A stretch of DNA of 64,000 bases from Aerococcus agrisoli (GCF_003797145.1 NZ_RKMG01000003.1:51098-115097); one strand, 5' to 3'; shown: positions 27,600-36,922, counted from the stretch's first letter. The notes: generated by a model from the sequence alone, not told the origin. Program-made: numbers and translations.

Positions 27600-29087
27600 A
27601 TGCAATATTACGTAGCAGATTTAGGGACCACCAATTTAAAATTAGCCGTTGTCCAAACACCTTATACCATTATCGAAACCATTGAAGCCCGTAACATTAT
27701 CGACCAAGACGAAACAGGTAAGCATGAAAGCAATCCTGAACGTGTCGTCCAACAATTAAAAGACTTGTTAGGCCAAATGGCGGTCAAATACCCAGATATC
27801 GATCGTTTAATTTTTTCAACGCAAATGCACGCGCTCTTAGCCACGAATCCCGATGGTGAGGTATTGATGCAAACCATGACCTGGGCCGACTTACGCGCTA
27901 AGCAAGTCGCTAAGGCCATGCGTGAAAATGGACGTGGTGATAAATACTTCCAAATTTCAGGAACACCTATCCATTCCATGAATCCCTTTGTAAAATTGGC
28001 TTATTTAAACGATGCAAAACCAGCATTATTTGCCGATACAAAAGTACAATTTATGGACATAAAAGCCTATATAATTCGCAGCTTAACTGGTGAATTTATC
28101 ATCGACTATCCAACAGCATCCTCCATGGGTCTTTTAGATATTGATGGGAAAAAATGGTCTCGCGACTTATTGGACTTAGTCAAATTAACCGAAAATCAAT
28201 TGCCAAGTTTACAAGCACCGACAGCCAGCTATCCTGTAAAAGCTGATATTCTGGCCGAATTAGGCTTGCCAACATCATTCCAACTCCTACTAGGGTCAAC
28301 GGATGGGGCACTTGCAAATCTAGCGAATCTGGCATACGCTGTTGAAAATCAAGCTAATGATCAATTGGTCAGTCCCTTTGTTTTTTCATTTGGGACTTCT
28401 GGGGCCATTCGTTATTTAACAGAAGATTTAGTGGTTAGCGAGCGTGGGGCTTTGTTTACTTATATGGTAGATGAAGGGCAATATTATATTGTGGGCGGTC
28501 CTTTGAACAATGCGGGTAATGTCCTAGATTGGTTGTATCAAAACTTTGCTTTCAACGAATTAGGTATGTCTTTTTCCCAAATGCTAGATGCACTGCACGG
28601 GGAAGCTGTAACAGACCATGGGCCATATTTCCTACCTTATTTGAATGGTGAACGTGCGCCTTATTGGAACGCGTTTCTACGTGCTGAATTCAAGGAAATT
28701 GCGGGCAATACTAGTCGCATGGCTATGGCAAAAGCGGTGTTTGAAGGGGTATTTCTGGAAGCACGACAAGTGATTGAATTGGTGCTCTCTACGACAGATG
28801 TTGCATTGCCATCTATTCAAGTGAATGGAAAAATCTTTACGGATTCGGCTATTTGCCAATGGATAGCCAATATTTTAGGGGTGCCATTGCAATATGTTTC
28901 TAGTGAAGATGCCAGTGTTGTTGGGGCAGGGATTATGATTGAAGGTCCAGGACTGAAGCCCTTGCCAGAGGTGAAAATTGTGATGCCTGAAACTGACCAA
29001 GCTGCTTTATATGATACAAAATTCCAGGCATTTAAAGCCTATGCAGATCAAGCAGATATACAATCATATGCAAAATTGTTTTTATAA
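27600..29087 (+). CDS. FGGY-family carbohydrate kinase, gluconokinase-like
   Basis: A 495-residue sugar kinase with both actin-like lobes. The phosphate-1 motif DLGTTNLKLAVV is at residues 7-18, a GSTDGALANLA segment near 230 precedes FGTSGAIRYL, and the FGGY signature region includes VNGKIFTDSAICQWIANILG. The sequence sits closest in my judgement to gluconate kinases, but glycerol-, xylulo- and other kinases share this fold. It stands alone between pheT and pta with a cre site in front, so the sugar transporter is elsewhere. Confidence 0.78.
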   Translation: MQYYVADLGTTNLKLAVVQTPYTIIETIEARNIIDQDETGKHESNPERVVQQLKDLLGQMAVKYPDIDRLIFSTQMHALLATNPDGEVLMQTMTWADLRAKQVAKAMRENGRGDKYFQISGTPIHSMNPFVKLAYLNDAKPALFADTKVQFMDIKAYIIRSLTGEFIIDYPTASSMGLLDIDGKKWSRDLLDLVKLTENQLPSLQAPTASYPVKADILAELGLPTSFQLLLGSTDGALANLANLAYAVENQANDQLVSPFVFSFGTSGAIRYLTEDLVVSERGALFTYMVDEGQYYIVGGPLNNAGNVLDWLYQNFAFNELGMSFSQMLDALHGEAVTDHGPYFLPYLNGERAPYWNAFLRAEFKEIAGNTSRMAMAKAVFEGVFLEARQVIELVLSTTDVALPSIQVNGKIFTDSAICQWIANILGVPLQYVSSEDASVVGAGIMIEGPGLKPLPEVKIVMPETDQAALYDTKFQAFKAYADQADIQSYAKLFL

Positions 29088-29195
29088 TCCAGAAAAATTG
29101 TTTTGAAATCAGTATAAGTAGACCTATAAGCAAAGATTATTATGTTTGCAATAATTGTTATAACAAAAGATTAGAGAACATGTTAAAATAAGGTA

Positions 29196-29209
29196 TGTAA
29201 ACGTTTTAT
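29196..29209 (+). promoter_or_regulatory. cre-like site upstream of pta
   Basis: TGTAAACGTTTTAT matches the cre consensus at 12 of 14 positions, 22 bp before the pta start. In other Firmicutes pta is a CcpA target; whether it is activated or repressed here cannot be read. Confidence 0.45.
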
Positions 29210-29231
29210 AATTCTAGGAGGTTATTGTTAA

Positions 29232-30215
29232 ATGGATATGTTTGATAGTTTAAAAGCAAAAATTAATGGTAAAAAAATTCGCGTCGTTTTCCCAGAAGGA
29301 TACGATGAACGTATTTTGGGTGCTGTAGTACGTTTGAAAGCAGAAGGTTTAATGGAACCAGTTTTACTTGGTAACCCAGAAAACTTAAAAGAGATTGCAC
29401 AAGAACGTGGCTTTAACATCAACAATATCGAAATTATTGATCCAAACAACTATGATGCATTCGATGAAATGGTTGCTGCTTTTGTGGAACGCCGTAAAGG
29501 GAAAGCAACTGAAGAACAAGCTCGTACAATTTTACGTGATGAAAACTACTTCGGTACAATGTTAGTATATCAAGATATTTGTGACGCTTTAGTATCAGGT
29601 GCACGCCACTCAACTGGTGACACTGTTCGTCCAGCATTACAAATCATCAAAACAAAACCAGGTGTGCGTTCAACATCAGGTGCCTTCATCATGTTACGTG
29701 GCCGTGACCAAGAAAAGTATGTCTTCGCTGACTGTGCTATCAACATCAACCCAGATGCAGAAGGTTTAGCTGAAATCGCTGTTGAATCAGCTAAAACAGC
29801 TGCTATGTTCGACATCGACCCTAAAGTTGCTTTATTAAGCTTCTCAACAAAAGGTTCAGCGAAATCACCTGAACAAGAAAAAGTAGCTGAAGCAACTCGC
29901 TTAGCACAAGAAAAAGCACCACAATTTGAAATCGATGGTGAAATGCAATTTGATACAGCATTCGTTGAAGCTGTTGCGAAACAAAAAGCACCAGATTCTA
30001 AAGTAGCTGGTAATGCAACTGTATTCGTCTTCCCTGAAATCCAATCAGGTAACATTGGTTACAAGATTGCACAACGTTTCGGTGGTTTCGAAGCAATTGG
30101 ACCTATCTTACAAGGTATGGCGAAACCAATTTCTGACTTATCACGTGGTTGTGTTGAAGAAGATGTTTATAAATTAGCAATTATCACAGCTAATCAAACA
30201 TTGATGGAAGACTAA
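29232..30215 (+). CDS. pta: Pta, phosphate acetyltransferase
   Basis: Interconverts acetyl-CoA and acetyl phosphate in the acetate/ATP pathway. The 327-residue length is that of the single-domain Firmicute enzyme. VVFPEGYDERIL at the N-terminus, TRPGVRSTSGAFIM-type sequence (here KPGVRSTSGAFIML), FSTKGSAKSPE and VFPEIQSGNIGYKIAQRFGG are all present. TAGGAGG precedes ATG 29232. Codons are highly optimised. ackA is not adjacent. Confidence 0.97.
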   Translation: MDMFDSLKAKINGKKIRVVFPEGYDERILGAVVRLKAEGLMEPVLLGNPENLKEIAQERGFNINNIEIIDPNNYDAFDEMVAAFVERRKGKATEEQARTILRDENYFGTMLVYQDICDALVSGARHSTGDTVRPALQIIKTKPGVRSTSGAFIMLRGRDQEKYVFADCAININPDAEGLAEIAVESAKTAAMFDIDPKVALLSFSTKGSAKSPEQEKVAEATRLAQEKAPQFEIDGEMQFDTAFVEAVAKQKAPDSKVAGNATVFVFPEIQSGNIGYKIAQRFGGFEAIGPILQGMAKPISDLSRGCVEEDVYKLAIITANQTLMED

Positions 30216-30267
30216 TCCTAGAATAGTAAAGCATATTTGTCTTAACATTTTCACAATTATACAACTA

Positions 30268-30310
30268 AAAGACTACACGAGTGAGTTTTCATTCTTGTAG
30301 TCTTTTTCTT
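30268..30310 (+). terminator. Terminator after pta
   Basis: AAGACTACACGAGTGA pairs with TTCTTGTAGTCTT around GTTTTCA, followed by TTTCTT. Confidence 0.85.
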
Positions 30311-30357
30311 TTTTTAGTAACATTAGCATAATGACAAGTTTGAGAAAGAGGTGTATG

Positions 30358-30825
30358 ATGGCAATCACAATCAATTGGGCAAGTGAAGAAGATACGTCTA
30401 GATTTGCTACTGCGCTCGCTACAATGGTTTCTGCTGGAGATATTATCTGTCTTGAAGGCGATTTAGGTGCGGGGAAAACGACTTTTACCAAATATTTTGC
30501 AAAAGCCCTTGGCATCGAGCAAGCAATTAAAAGTCCAACTTATACCATTATTCGTGAGTATGAAGAAGGGCCAGTACCTTTATATCACATGGATGCCTAC
30601 CGTTTAGAAGAAACGGGTGGGGAAAGTGTTGGTTTAGAGGACTATCTAAACGGAGATGGCATTACAATCATTGAGTGGCCACAATACGTGTTAGAAAATT
30701 TACCCGAGGATTACCTATGGATTAAAATCGAAAGTACAGGGTTAACAAGTCGTCAAGTGACCGTTACAGGTGAAGGCATCACAGGGCAAGATTTGTTGAT
30801 GCAATTAAGCAAAGATTTTGCCTAG
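30358..30825 (+). CDS. tsaE: TsaE, tRNA threonylcarbamoyladenosine biosynthesis ATPase
   Basis: P-loop ATPase that works with TsaB and TsaD to make t6A in tRNA. Walker A GDLGAGKTTFTKYF and the SPTYTIIREYE switch region identify the family; the 155-residue length fits. ATG 30358 is chosen because AAAGAGG ends 6 bases before it; ATG 30355 is also possible, and an upstream in-frame ATG at 30331 has no binding site. The pta-tsaE-acetyltransferase order is common in lactic acid bacteria. Confidence 0.95.
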   Translation: MAITINWASEEDTSRFATALATMVSAGDIICLEGDLGAGKTTFTKYFAKALGIEQAIKSPTYTIIREYEEGPVPLYHMDAYRLEETGGESVGLEDYLNGDGITIIEWPQYVLENLPEDYLWIKIESTGLTSRQVTVTGEGITGQDLLMQLSKDFA

Positions 30826-30851
30826 TCAAGGAATAGAAGGATTGAAATAAT

Positions 30852-31394
30852 ATGAAAAAAGAACAATTAGAAATTACCTTAGCAGATGCCTTACCGAAAG
30901 ATGCTAAAGCCTTGCTCGATTTTTATAAAGAAGTTGGGGCTGAAACGGATTACTTATCTTTTGGTGCAGAAGGTCTAGGTATCAATCAAGAACAAGAAAC
31001 GCGCTATATTAAATCGCTAGAAGATGCGCCAAACAACCGCTTACTAATTGCCCGTTTAGGCGATGATATTATTGGAGTCGCTAGTGTTGGTGCAGAACAA
31101 CATGCAAAAATCGCCCACGTCGGGGAACTTGGCATTAGTATTTTACGTCGTTTCTGGGGTCTAGGTTTATCTAAAGTCATGATGGAAGATATGATTGATT
31201 GGGCCATTGAAAATGAAATTTTACGTTACTTGCGCTTAGAAGTAAGCAATGATAATATGCGTGCTATAACTTTATATGAAAAATATCGTTTTGAAAAAAT
31301 CGGGAAAACACCTAATGGTATGTACCATGATGGTCAATTCCATGATTTAGTCTTAATGGGCTTAAATGTGGAGAATACTGATCAAGCTGAATAA
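30852..31394 (+). CDS. GNAT-family N-acetyltransferase
   Basis: A 180-residue acetyltransferase with the acetyl-CoA loop in ELGISILRRFWGLGLSKVMMED (motif A) and LEVSNDNMRAITLYEKYRFEKIG (motif B). It lies 26 bp after tsaE and may be co-transcribed. It is longer than RimI and the sequence does not show that it acts on ribosomal protein S18; the substrate is unknown. Confidence 0.85.
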   Translation: MKKEQLEITLADALPKDAKALLDFYKEVGAETDYLSFGAEGLGINQEQETRYIKSLEDAPNNRLLIARLGDDIIGVASVGAEQHAKIAHVGELGISILRRFWGLGLSKVMMEDMIDWAIENEILRYLRLEVSNDNMRAITLYEKYRFEKIGKTPNGMYHDGQFHDLVLMGLNVENTDQAE

Positions 31395-31404
31395 AATGAC
31401 ATAA

Positions 31405-31455
31405 GAAATACCCTGTAAAAACAGCGAAATATCGTCGTTTTTACAGGGTATTTAT
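31405..31455. terminator. Bidirectional terminator
   Basis: AAATACCCTGTAAAAAC and GTTTTTACAGGGTATTT form a perfect 17-bp stem, with T-rich ends on both strands. It separates the GNAT gene from the convergent small membrane gene. Confidence 0.92.
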
Positions 31456-31476
31456 CTTTTATAGTTAAGTAAAACC

Positions 31477-31716
31477 TTATTTTAAAATAGCCATGGCAAT
31501 CATGACGATTAGTAAAATCACTTCAAGCGTGATGAATGTCCATCGCCAACGGTTGTCTTTTTCATTAAAGGCAAAAATAATCGCTACGATAGGAATTAAA
31601 ATACTTAGGGTTACATTGGTCCAAGCAATTTCTGCAGCCGGACGACCAACTTGTAAACCAGCATAGATAAAAGTTAGGGCAAGCATCATTAAGGCATTAC
31701 GTCGAATAGTGTTCAT
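31477..31716 (-). CDS. Small membrane protein, unknown function
   Basis: A 79-residue protein with three hydrophobic segments (about 9-25, 35-52, 60-78) separated by a charged NEKDNRWRW turn. ATG 31716 is supported by AAAGGATC 6 bases upstream; a longer frame lacks a binding site. I do not recognise the family. It is convergent with the GNAT gene and shares its terminator. Confidence 0.7.
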   Translation of the reverse strand: MNTIRRNALMMLALTFIYAGLQVGRPAAEIAWTNVTLSILIPIVAIIFAFNEKDNRWRWTFITLEVILLIVMIAMAILK

Positions 31717-31888
31717 GAGAGATCCTTTCATACAATTTACATGTGTTTTAATCTTTCTTAAAAATTTATCATAACATGCATGACGATAATTATTCAAGCA
31801 TGCAATATTGAACGTGATAGCAATGTAAATATACGGTAAAATGTGTTATTATTAATTAGATTATACTAGCACTTTATGAGAAGAAAGC

Positions 31889-31902
31889 AATAAGCGCTTA
31901 TT
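31889..31902. promoter_or_regulatory. Palindrome upstream of murB
   Basis: AATAAGCGCTTATT is a perfect 14-nt palindrome 46 bp before the murB start, flanked by GAGAA and CTC. It could be an operator; no binding protein is implied by the context. Confidence 0.3.
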
Positions 31903-31947
31903 CTCGATTCTATATGCTAAATATATTACCAGGAAGGGTAATTCAAC

Positions 31948-32886
31948 ATGTTTTTAAACGATTTGCGTAGAGCATTTCCTAATGCCAATATGAAATTTAA
32001 TGAACCATTGAAACACTATACATATACGGAAACTGGTGGACCGGCAGATGTCCTCATTTTCCCAGAAACAGCAGAAGAAATTAAAGCACTTGTCCGTTTT
32101 GCCAATAAAGCACATGAGCCCGTACTTGTATTAGGTAATTCAAGTAACGTCATCATTTCAGATGAAGGTGTCTACGGCGTGGTCCTAATGCTTACTGAAA
32201 TGGACTACATTTCTTTTGAAGGTGATGAAATTAAGGCTGGTGCCGGTAGTAAAATTATCGATGTCAGTCGCCAAGCAGGTGACAGAAGCTTAACAGGCTT
32301 AGAGTTTGCTTGTGGTATTCCAGGATCTACTGGTGGTGCCGTGTACATGAATGCCGGTGCTTATGGCGGCGAAATTTCGGAAGTACTGGTAGAAATTGAT
32401 GTTGTATCTAAGGCTGGTCGTTTTTACACAATCAGTAACGAAGATTTGAAATTGGCATACCGTTATTCAGATTTACAAGAATCTGGTGATATCGTGGTTG
32501 AAGCACGTTTCAAATTACAAGCAGGCGATTACGACACAATTCAAGCGACAATGGCTGAGCTGACTGAAGCTCGTGAGTCAAAACAACCGCTTGAGTACCC
32601 ATCATGTGGTTCAGTGTTCAAACGACCTGAAGGCCACTATACTGGTAAGCTGATCCAAGAAGCCGGCTTGCAAGGCTATACAATCGGTGGTGCTCAAATC
32701 TCTAAGAAACATGCCGGGTTTATTATCAACATCGGTGGTGCGAGTGCAACAGATTATATAAATATGATTCACTTTATTCAAGAAACGATTTATAAAAAAG
32801 ACAATGTACTGCTAGAACCTGAAGTTAGGATTTTAGGAAAACGTACAAAATATGATGTCGTAGATGATGGTTTTGAACATCAATAA
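31948..32886 (+). CDS. murB: MurB, UDP-N-acetylenolpyruvoylglucosamine reductase
   Basis: FAD enzyme that forms UDP-MurNAc for peptidoglycan. The 312-residue protein is a type IIb (short) MurB. Visible are the FAD-binding GNSSNVIISDEG and GIPGSTGGAVYMNAGAYGG, the catalytic Ser in PSCGSVFKRP, and the catalytic Glu in LLEPEVRIL near the C-terminus. GGAAGG precedes ATG 31948. It is followed by an unrelated ABC protein after 71 bp. Confidence 0.97.
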   Translation: MFLNDLRRAFPNANMKFNEPLKHYTYTETGGPADVLIFPETAEEIKALVRFANKAHEPVLVLGNSSNVIISDEGVYGVVLMLTEMDYISFEGDEIKAGAGSKIIDVSRQAGDRSLTGLEFACGIPGSTGGAVYMNAGAYGGEISEVLVEIDVVSKAGRFYTISNEDLKLAYRYSDLQESGDIVVEARFKLQAGDYDTIQATMAELTEARESKQPLEYPSCGSVFKRPEGHYTGKLIQEAGLQGYTIGGAQISKKHAGFIINIGGASATDYINMIHFIQETIYKKDNVLLEPEVRILGKRTKYDVVDDGFEHQ

Positions 32887-32957
32887 GGCCGCATATCAGG
32901 ATATACAATTTTTTAGAAGATAAACAAATAAATTTAATTGAAAGGGGCATTCATTAT

Positions 32958-34634
32958 ATGTCCAATCCTTGGATGCAATTTAAAGGTGTATCGTTTACCT
33001 ATGATGGTGCTGGTAGACGTGCCCTAAAAAATATTAATTTAACCTTTTATCGTGGGGAAAAAGTCCTGATTATCGGTGCCAATGCCTCAGGTAAATCCAC
33101 TTTAGTGCGCGCACTACGTGGCAAACTTGGGACAGATGAATTCCCTGGTGAATATGAAGGCGAAATCGTTAAATTCGATTTAGATATGGAAACTATGGAT
33201 GCCACCATCATGGCAGACGCGGTGGATCATCATCTAGAAGAAGCAACGACGATTACCAATGGTCGCAAACGTTCAAGTGACTATGTGCCTAATTTTTCAG
33301 AGGAATTAAAACGTCGTATTTTAGAGCATCCCTCAGACGCCAATTTAAAATTTGAAGATTTATCAGAAGGCCAACGCGACATTCAAAATTTTGTCAACAA
33401 TGTCAACTATGACCAATCTGTCTTTATTTTTGATGAGCCCTTAGCCAATCTAGCGCCACGTGCCGGACAAGTCTTTATCGATTTGGTGGATGATATTCAT
33501 CATAATACGGATGCCACAATTGTGATGGTAGAATACCGCATTGAAGAAGTCTTATCCCGTCCAGTTGATCGTGTCATTGTCTTATCAGAAGGCCGAGTTA
33601 TTTTTGACGGCGATCCAGAGAAATTATTGAAACGTAATATCCTAAACTCGCTTGGCGTGGGTGAGCCATCTTATGTGTCTGCCATCCGTTATACCGGCTA
33701 TCCATTAGAAAAGCTACGCAACATTTCAAACGTCAATTATGTACATGGTCCTGACCTAAAACGTACAGTTGAGTCATGGCTGCTGACGGTACCAAATTTT
33801 GTCCAACGTCGAAGTGACAAGGCTATTTTAACGCTTGAAAACGTATCGTATACCTATCCGGGCCGCGAACGTTCAACCCTGACCAATGTATCCACGGAAG
33901 TTTACGAAGGGGATATGATTTCTATTGTTGGGAAAAATGGTTCTGGCAAGTCAACCTTAGGGCAAATTATGGATGGTAACATTGTTCCGGATGAAGGCAA
34001 AGTATTCTGGCACGGCGAAGAAGTCACAACAGACAACTTGTGCCACATGAAAAATGAAACCGTCTATATCCAACAAAATATCGATCAAAGAATTATTGGT
34101 TTCACCGTCAACGAATATCTACGTGATATTGCGCAACGATGTAACTACAGTGAAGAAGAGGCTGCACAAGTGATTCGCGAATCCTTGAAGACAACAGGTC
34201 TCATGTACGCTGCGGAAATGCGTATTGGTCAATTGTCATTTGGCCAACAAAAACGTGTCATGTTATCTTCAGCCTTAGTGAATAAGCCATCATTACTAAT
34301 TATTGATGAGCCATCTGAAGGCCAAGACTTCCATCATTACAATGAATTTATGCAATATTTATATCAAATTAATCAAGAACGTAAGATTGCGATTATTATC
34401 AATACCCATAATATGGACTTGATTTTGGAATTTACCCGTCAAACATGGGTATTGTCAGAAGGTGAATTAATTGCGGATACGAAACCAATTCGTGTCGCAA
34501 CGGACCATCGTCTCATTCAAAAAGCCTTCCTAAGTGAATCGAATTTATATGTATTTGCACGTCAAATTGGTTTGATGGATCCTTATAATTTCATTCGCAA
34601 GTTTATGGATTATCATCGTGAAATTAATCGTTAG
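32958..34634 (+). CDS. Double ATP-binding ABC protein, ECF-transporter-like
   Basis: A 558-residue fusion of two nucleotide-binding domains. The first (about 1-240) has Walker A IGANASGKST, an atypical signature LSEGQRD and Walker B VFIFDEP. The second (about 290-530) has VGKNGSGKST, signature LSFGQQKR and LLIIDEPSEGQD. There are no membrane segments. The layout matches YkoD/CbiO-type ATPases of energy-coupling factor transporters for vitamins or metals, but no S or T component is adjacent; azlC follows after 39 bp. A non-transport role cannot be excluded. Confidence 0.75.
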   Translation: MSNPWMQFKGVSFTYDGAGRRALKNINLTFYRGEKVLIIGANASGKSTLVRALRGKLGTDEFPGEYEGEIVKFDLDMETMDATIMADAVDHHLEEATTITNGRKRSSDYVPNFSEELKRRILEHPSDANLKFEDLSEGQRDIQNFVNNVNYDQSVFIFDEPLANLAPRAGQVFIDLVDDIHHNTDATIVMVEYRIEEVLSRPVDRVIVLSEGRVIFDGDPEKLLKRNILNSLGVGEPSYVSAIRYTGYPLEKLRNISNVNYVHGPDLKRTVESWLLTVPNFVQRRSDKAILTLENVSYTYPGRERSTLTNVSTEVYEGDMISIVGKNGSGKSTLGQIMDGNIVPDEGKVFWHGEEVTTDNLCHMKNETVYIQQNIDQRIIGFTVNEYLRDIAQRCNYSEEEAAQVIRESLKTTGLMYAAEMRIGQLSFGQQKRVMLSSALVNKPSLLIIDEPSEGQDFHHYNEFMQYLYQINQERKIAIIINTHNMDLILEFTRQTWVLSEGELIADTKPIRVATDHRLIQKAFLSESNLYVFARQIGLMDPYNFIRKFMDYHREINR

Positions 34635-34673
34635 CTCGTAATTTTTTCAAAACATAGGGTGGAGGTAGAATGA

Positions 34674-35375
34674 ATGCAAGATGTATCGGTCAGTCGGTGG
34701 AAATTCTCTATGCCGATTGTCATTGGTTATTTGCCGGTTGGACTAGCATGTGGCTTATTATTAAGTGATGTAGGATTAGCATGGTGGCAAGTTGTTTTAA
34801 TGAGTACCCTAGTGTTTGGTGGTTCCTCGCAATTCCTTGCGGCGGCCTTACTCGCTCAAGATGCGAACTTATTTGAGGTATTTATTTCAGTCCTATTATT
34901 GAGTTCAAGACAAGGACTTTACAGTGTTTCCTTAGCACCTTATTTGAAAACAGTGCCACGTTTCAAAGCAGCATGGCTAAATTATATGACTGCAGATGAA
35001 TCTTACGCTGTGAATATTGTGAATTTAAGAGATTCGGATGAAGCCCATCCGTGGATGATTAATGATGCCTTATTTGTTGCGACATCTACATGGTTGTCAT
35101 GGGCTATTTTTACTGCAATGGGTGCATTATTTGGGACATTTATTGAAATACCTGGTGTAATTTCTAACTTTGTGATGGTCGCTATGTTCATTGGTATTTT
35201 GGTACCGAATATTGGCAACCGCATGATGTTGTCGTCCATGCTTGGTACAGGCTTGATATCAATTGTCTTGATGATGATTTTCCAATCATCATATGTCATT
35301 ATCATGGTGACAGCAATTGCTTTAGCTATCGTATTTTATTTCTTAAAACGCCAAGAAAATCACCGTGTTGTATAG
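34674..35375 (+). CDS. azlC: AzlC-family branched-chain amino acid exporter, large subunit
   Basis: A 233-residue membrane protein with about six segments. FSMPIVIGYLPVGLACGLL and MSTLVFGGSSQFLAAALL are typical of AzlC, the partner of AzlD in export of branched-chain amino acids and analogues. GGAGG lies 8 bases before ATG 34674. azlD follows after 12 bp. Confidence 0.9.
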   Translation: MQDVSVSRWKFSMPIVIGYLPVGLACGLLLSDVGLAWWQVVLMSTLVFGGSSQFLAAALLAQDANLFEVFISVLLLSSRQGLYSVSLAPYLKTVPRFKAAWLNYMTADESYAVNIVNLRDSDEAHPWMINDALFVATSTWLSWAIFTAMGALFGTFIEIPGVISNFVMVAMFIGILVPNIGNRMMLSSMLGTGLISIVLMMIFQSSYVIIMVTAIALAIVFYFLKRQENHRVV

Positions 35376-35387
35376 GAGGCCTAGTAG

Positions 35388-35702
35388 ATGACATTATTTA
35401 TTATTATATTAGGGTTGACCTGTACAGCTTTACGCGTGGTTCCAGGCTTGGTCATGCGTAATGCCAATATATCGCCAATTGTTTATAAAACCATGTCATT
35501 TCTGCCAGTGATCATCTTCACGGCAATGATTTGTACAGACGTATTCTTCTGGGATGGCCAATTCAACTTGAACGTTTTAGAGAATATCAAATTAATTCCA
35601 ACAGTAATTTCTATTATTGTTGCCTATTATCTCAGAGACATCATCAAAACAATTGTTGCGGGTGTCGGCGCTATGGCTATTATGTACATGATTTTTATTT
35701 AA
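35388..35702 (+). CDS. azlD: AzlD-family transporter, small subunit
   Basis: A 104-residue protein of three to four membrane segments. TALRVVPGLVMRNANISP near the N-terminus is characteristic. It needs AzlC for activity in the known systems. TAGGAGG precedes ATG 35388. Confidence 0.9.
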   Translation: MTLFIIILGLTCTALRVVPGLVMRNANISPIVYKTMSFLPVIIFTAMICTDVFFWDGQFNLNVLENIKLIPTVISIIVAYYLRDIIKTIVAGVGAMAIMYMIFI

Positions 35703-35712
35703 TTTGAATTGT

Positions 35713-35740
35713 AAGCTGGTGCGATTGCATCAGCTTTTTT
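35713..35740 (+). terminator. Terminator after azlD
   Basis: AAGCTGGTGC and GCATCAGCTT pair (one G-U) around GATT, followed by TTTT. Confidence 0.85.
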
Positions 35741-35811
35741 GTTTGGTTGAGATCGGTATTTTCTATTCAGAAACGTTAAATGATGTCATGAAGTTCCCAC
35801 ATAAATACAAT

Positions 35812-35847
35812 AAGTACCGATTCTGTATTGAATTGGTACTTTTTTTG
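35812..35847 (+). terminator. Second terminator-like hairpin after azlD
   Basis: AAGTACCGATTC pairs with GAATTGGTACTT around TGTATT, followed by TTTTT. It precedes the AllH gene and could act as its leader terminator. Confidence 0.6.
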
Positions 35848-35957
35848 TAGCATAAGTGATATTTCACAAGTTATTTTATAAATTTCCAGTTATAATACAA
35901 TTAGAGAAGTACACGATTCAAAGATACAATTGTATTACACGAAAGTAGAGGTGACGT

Positions 35958-36836
35958 ATGGGCGAATTACAAGCTACCCCCATTATGTTGACAGTGAGTT
36001 CCTTGGTCTATCCCCTTAATAAATTTGGCCGCATGGGTCACATCCATAGTAAATTTGATGGTTCCTTCATCGTTCAGGTCAAGAACCAGCTCATGCACTT
36101 TGGCTGTTATCAACGTTACATCGCAGGGTTTGGCGCCTACATGTCTCCAGAAGACTTTGAAACCATCAGCCCCTGCATCGAAATAGGCAACCGTGTCCGT
36201 ATCACAGATGCTGATATAACCTTTTATGGGAAAAAGAGCAGCCAAACCTTTGCTTACAAAGCCTCAAAAGTCGATCAACGACTACATGCTCTGCCATACT
36301 CACAACACCTCTTAAACAGCTTCATGAACGCTTACCAAGATGCCGCTGAGGGCATAAGCGTGGGCTTGAATACAGACGAAGCACAATTCCAAGCAATCCA
36401 ACACATGCTAGAACAAGTAGATAACCAAGCCATTGATTGGGACAAAGTAATCCATTATCTTATCGGTCGTGGCCGTGGTTTAACGCCATCAGGTGACGAC
36501 ATGTTAGTCGGTTACCTAGCTATCATGAAATTGTTTGCCGTATTTCGCGCAGAAGACTTATCTGATCAATTACAAGAAAGTCCCTTATCAACAACCGATA
36601 TTAGTCGCGCCTATCTCTTAACAGGTGCTGAGGACTATTTTTCAAATCCAATATGTCGCATCTATGCAATCTGCAAAGACGCCAATCAAATGACAGAGGA
36701 CGACTTAACAGAAGCCTTGTCAAAAGGGATTAGTGACATCATGCAAGGATGGCACACTTCTGGCCAAGACATTACCTTTGGTTTGGGTATGGGCTTACGT
36801 TTTGTACAACACGCCCACGCAAAAGTATCTAAATAA
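35958..36836 (+). CDS. DUF2877/AllH-like protein
   Basis: A 292-residue soluble protein. The block LIGRGRGLTPSGDDMLVGYLA (about 169-189) is the hallmark of DUF2877, the family of AllH, which is tied to oxamate carbamoyltransferase in allantoin use. Here no fdrA, allG, carbamate kinase or purine-ring catabolic gene is nearby, so the role is open. The AGAGGTG before ATG 35958 supports the start. It is a single gene with its own terminator. Confidence 0.75.
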   Translation: MGELQATPIMLTVSSLVYPLNKFGRMGHIHSKFDGSFIVQVKNQLMHFGCYQRYIAGFGAYMSPEDFETISPCIEIGNRVRITDADITFYGKKSSQTFAYKASKVDQRLHALPYSQHLLNSFMNAYQDAAEGISVGLNTDEAQFQAIQHMLEQVDNQAIDWDKVIHYLIGRGRGLTPSGDDMLVGYLAIMKLFAVFRAEDLSDQLQESPLSTTDISRAYLLTGAEDYFSNPICRIYAICKDANQMTEDDLTEALSKGISDIMQGWHTSGQDITFGLGMGLRFVQHAHAKVSK

Positions 36837-36851
36837 TAGTAATTCATACTG

Positions 36852-36890
36852 AAAGAACCTGAAAGCTTTGAGGCTTTCAGGTTCTTTTTA
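36852..36890 (+). terminator. Terminator after the AllH-like gene
   Basis: AAAGAACCTGAAAGC pairs perfectly with GCTTTCAGGTTCTTT around a TTTGAG loop, followed by TTAT. Confidence 0.92.
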
Positions 36891-36904
36891 TGATTTGGGA
36901 GGGG

Positions 36905-36922
36905 GCTTTGGCGCGCCAAAGC
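36905..36922. repeat. GC-rich perfect palindrome
   Basis: GCTTTGGCGCGCCAAAGC is an 18-nt perfect palindrome without a loop, with a GGCGCGCC centre that is rare in such AT-rich DNA. It opens the gene-free interval before array 2. Confidence 0.6.
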
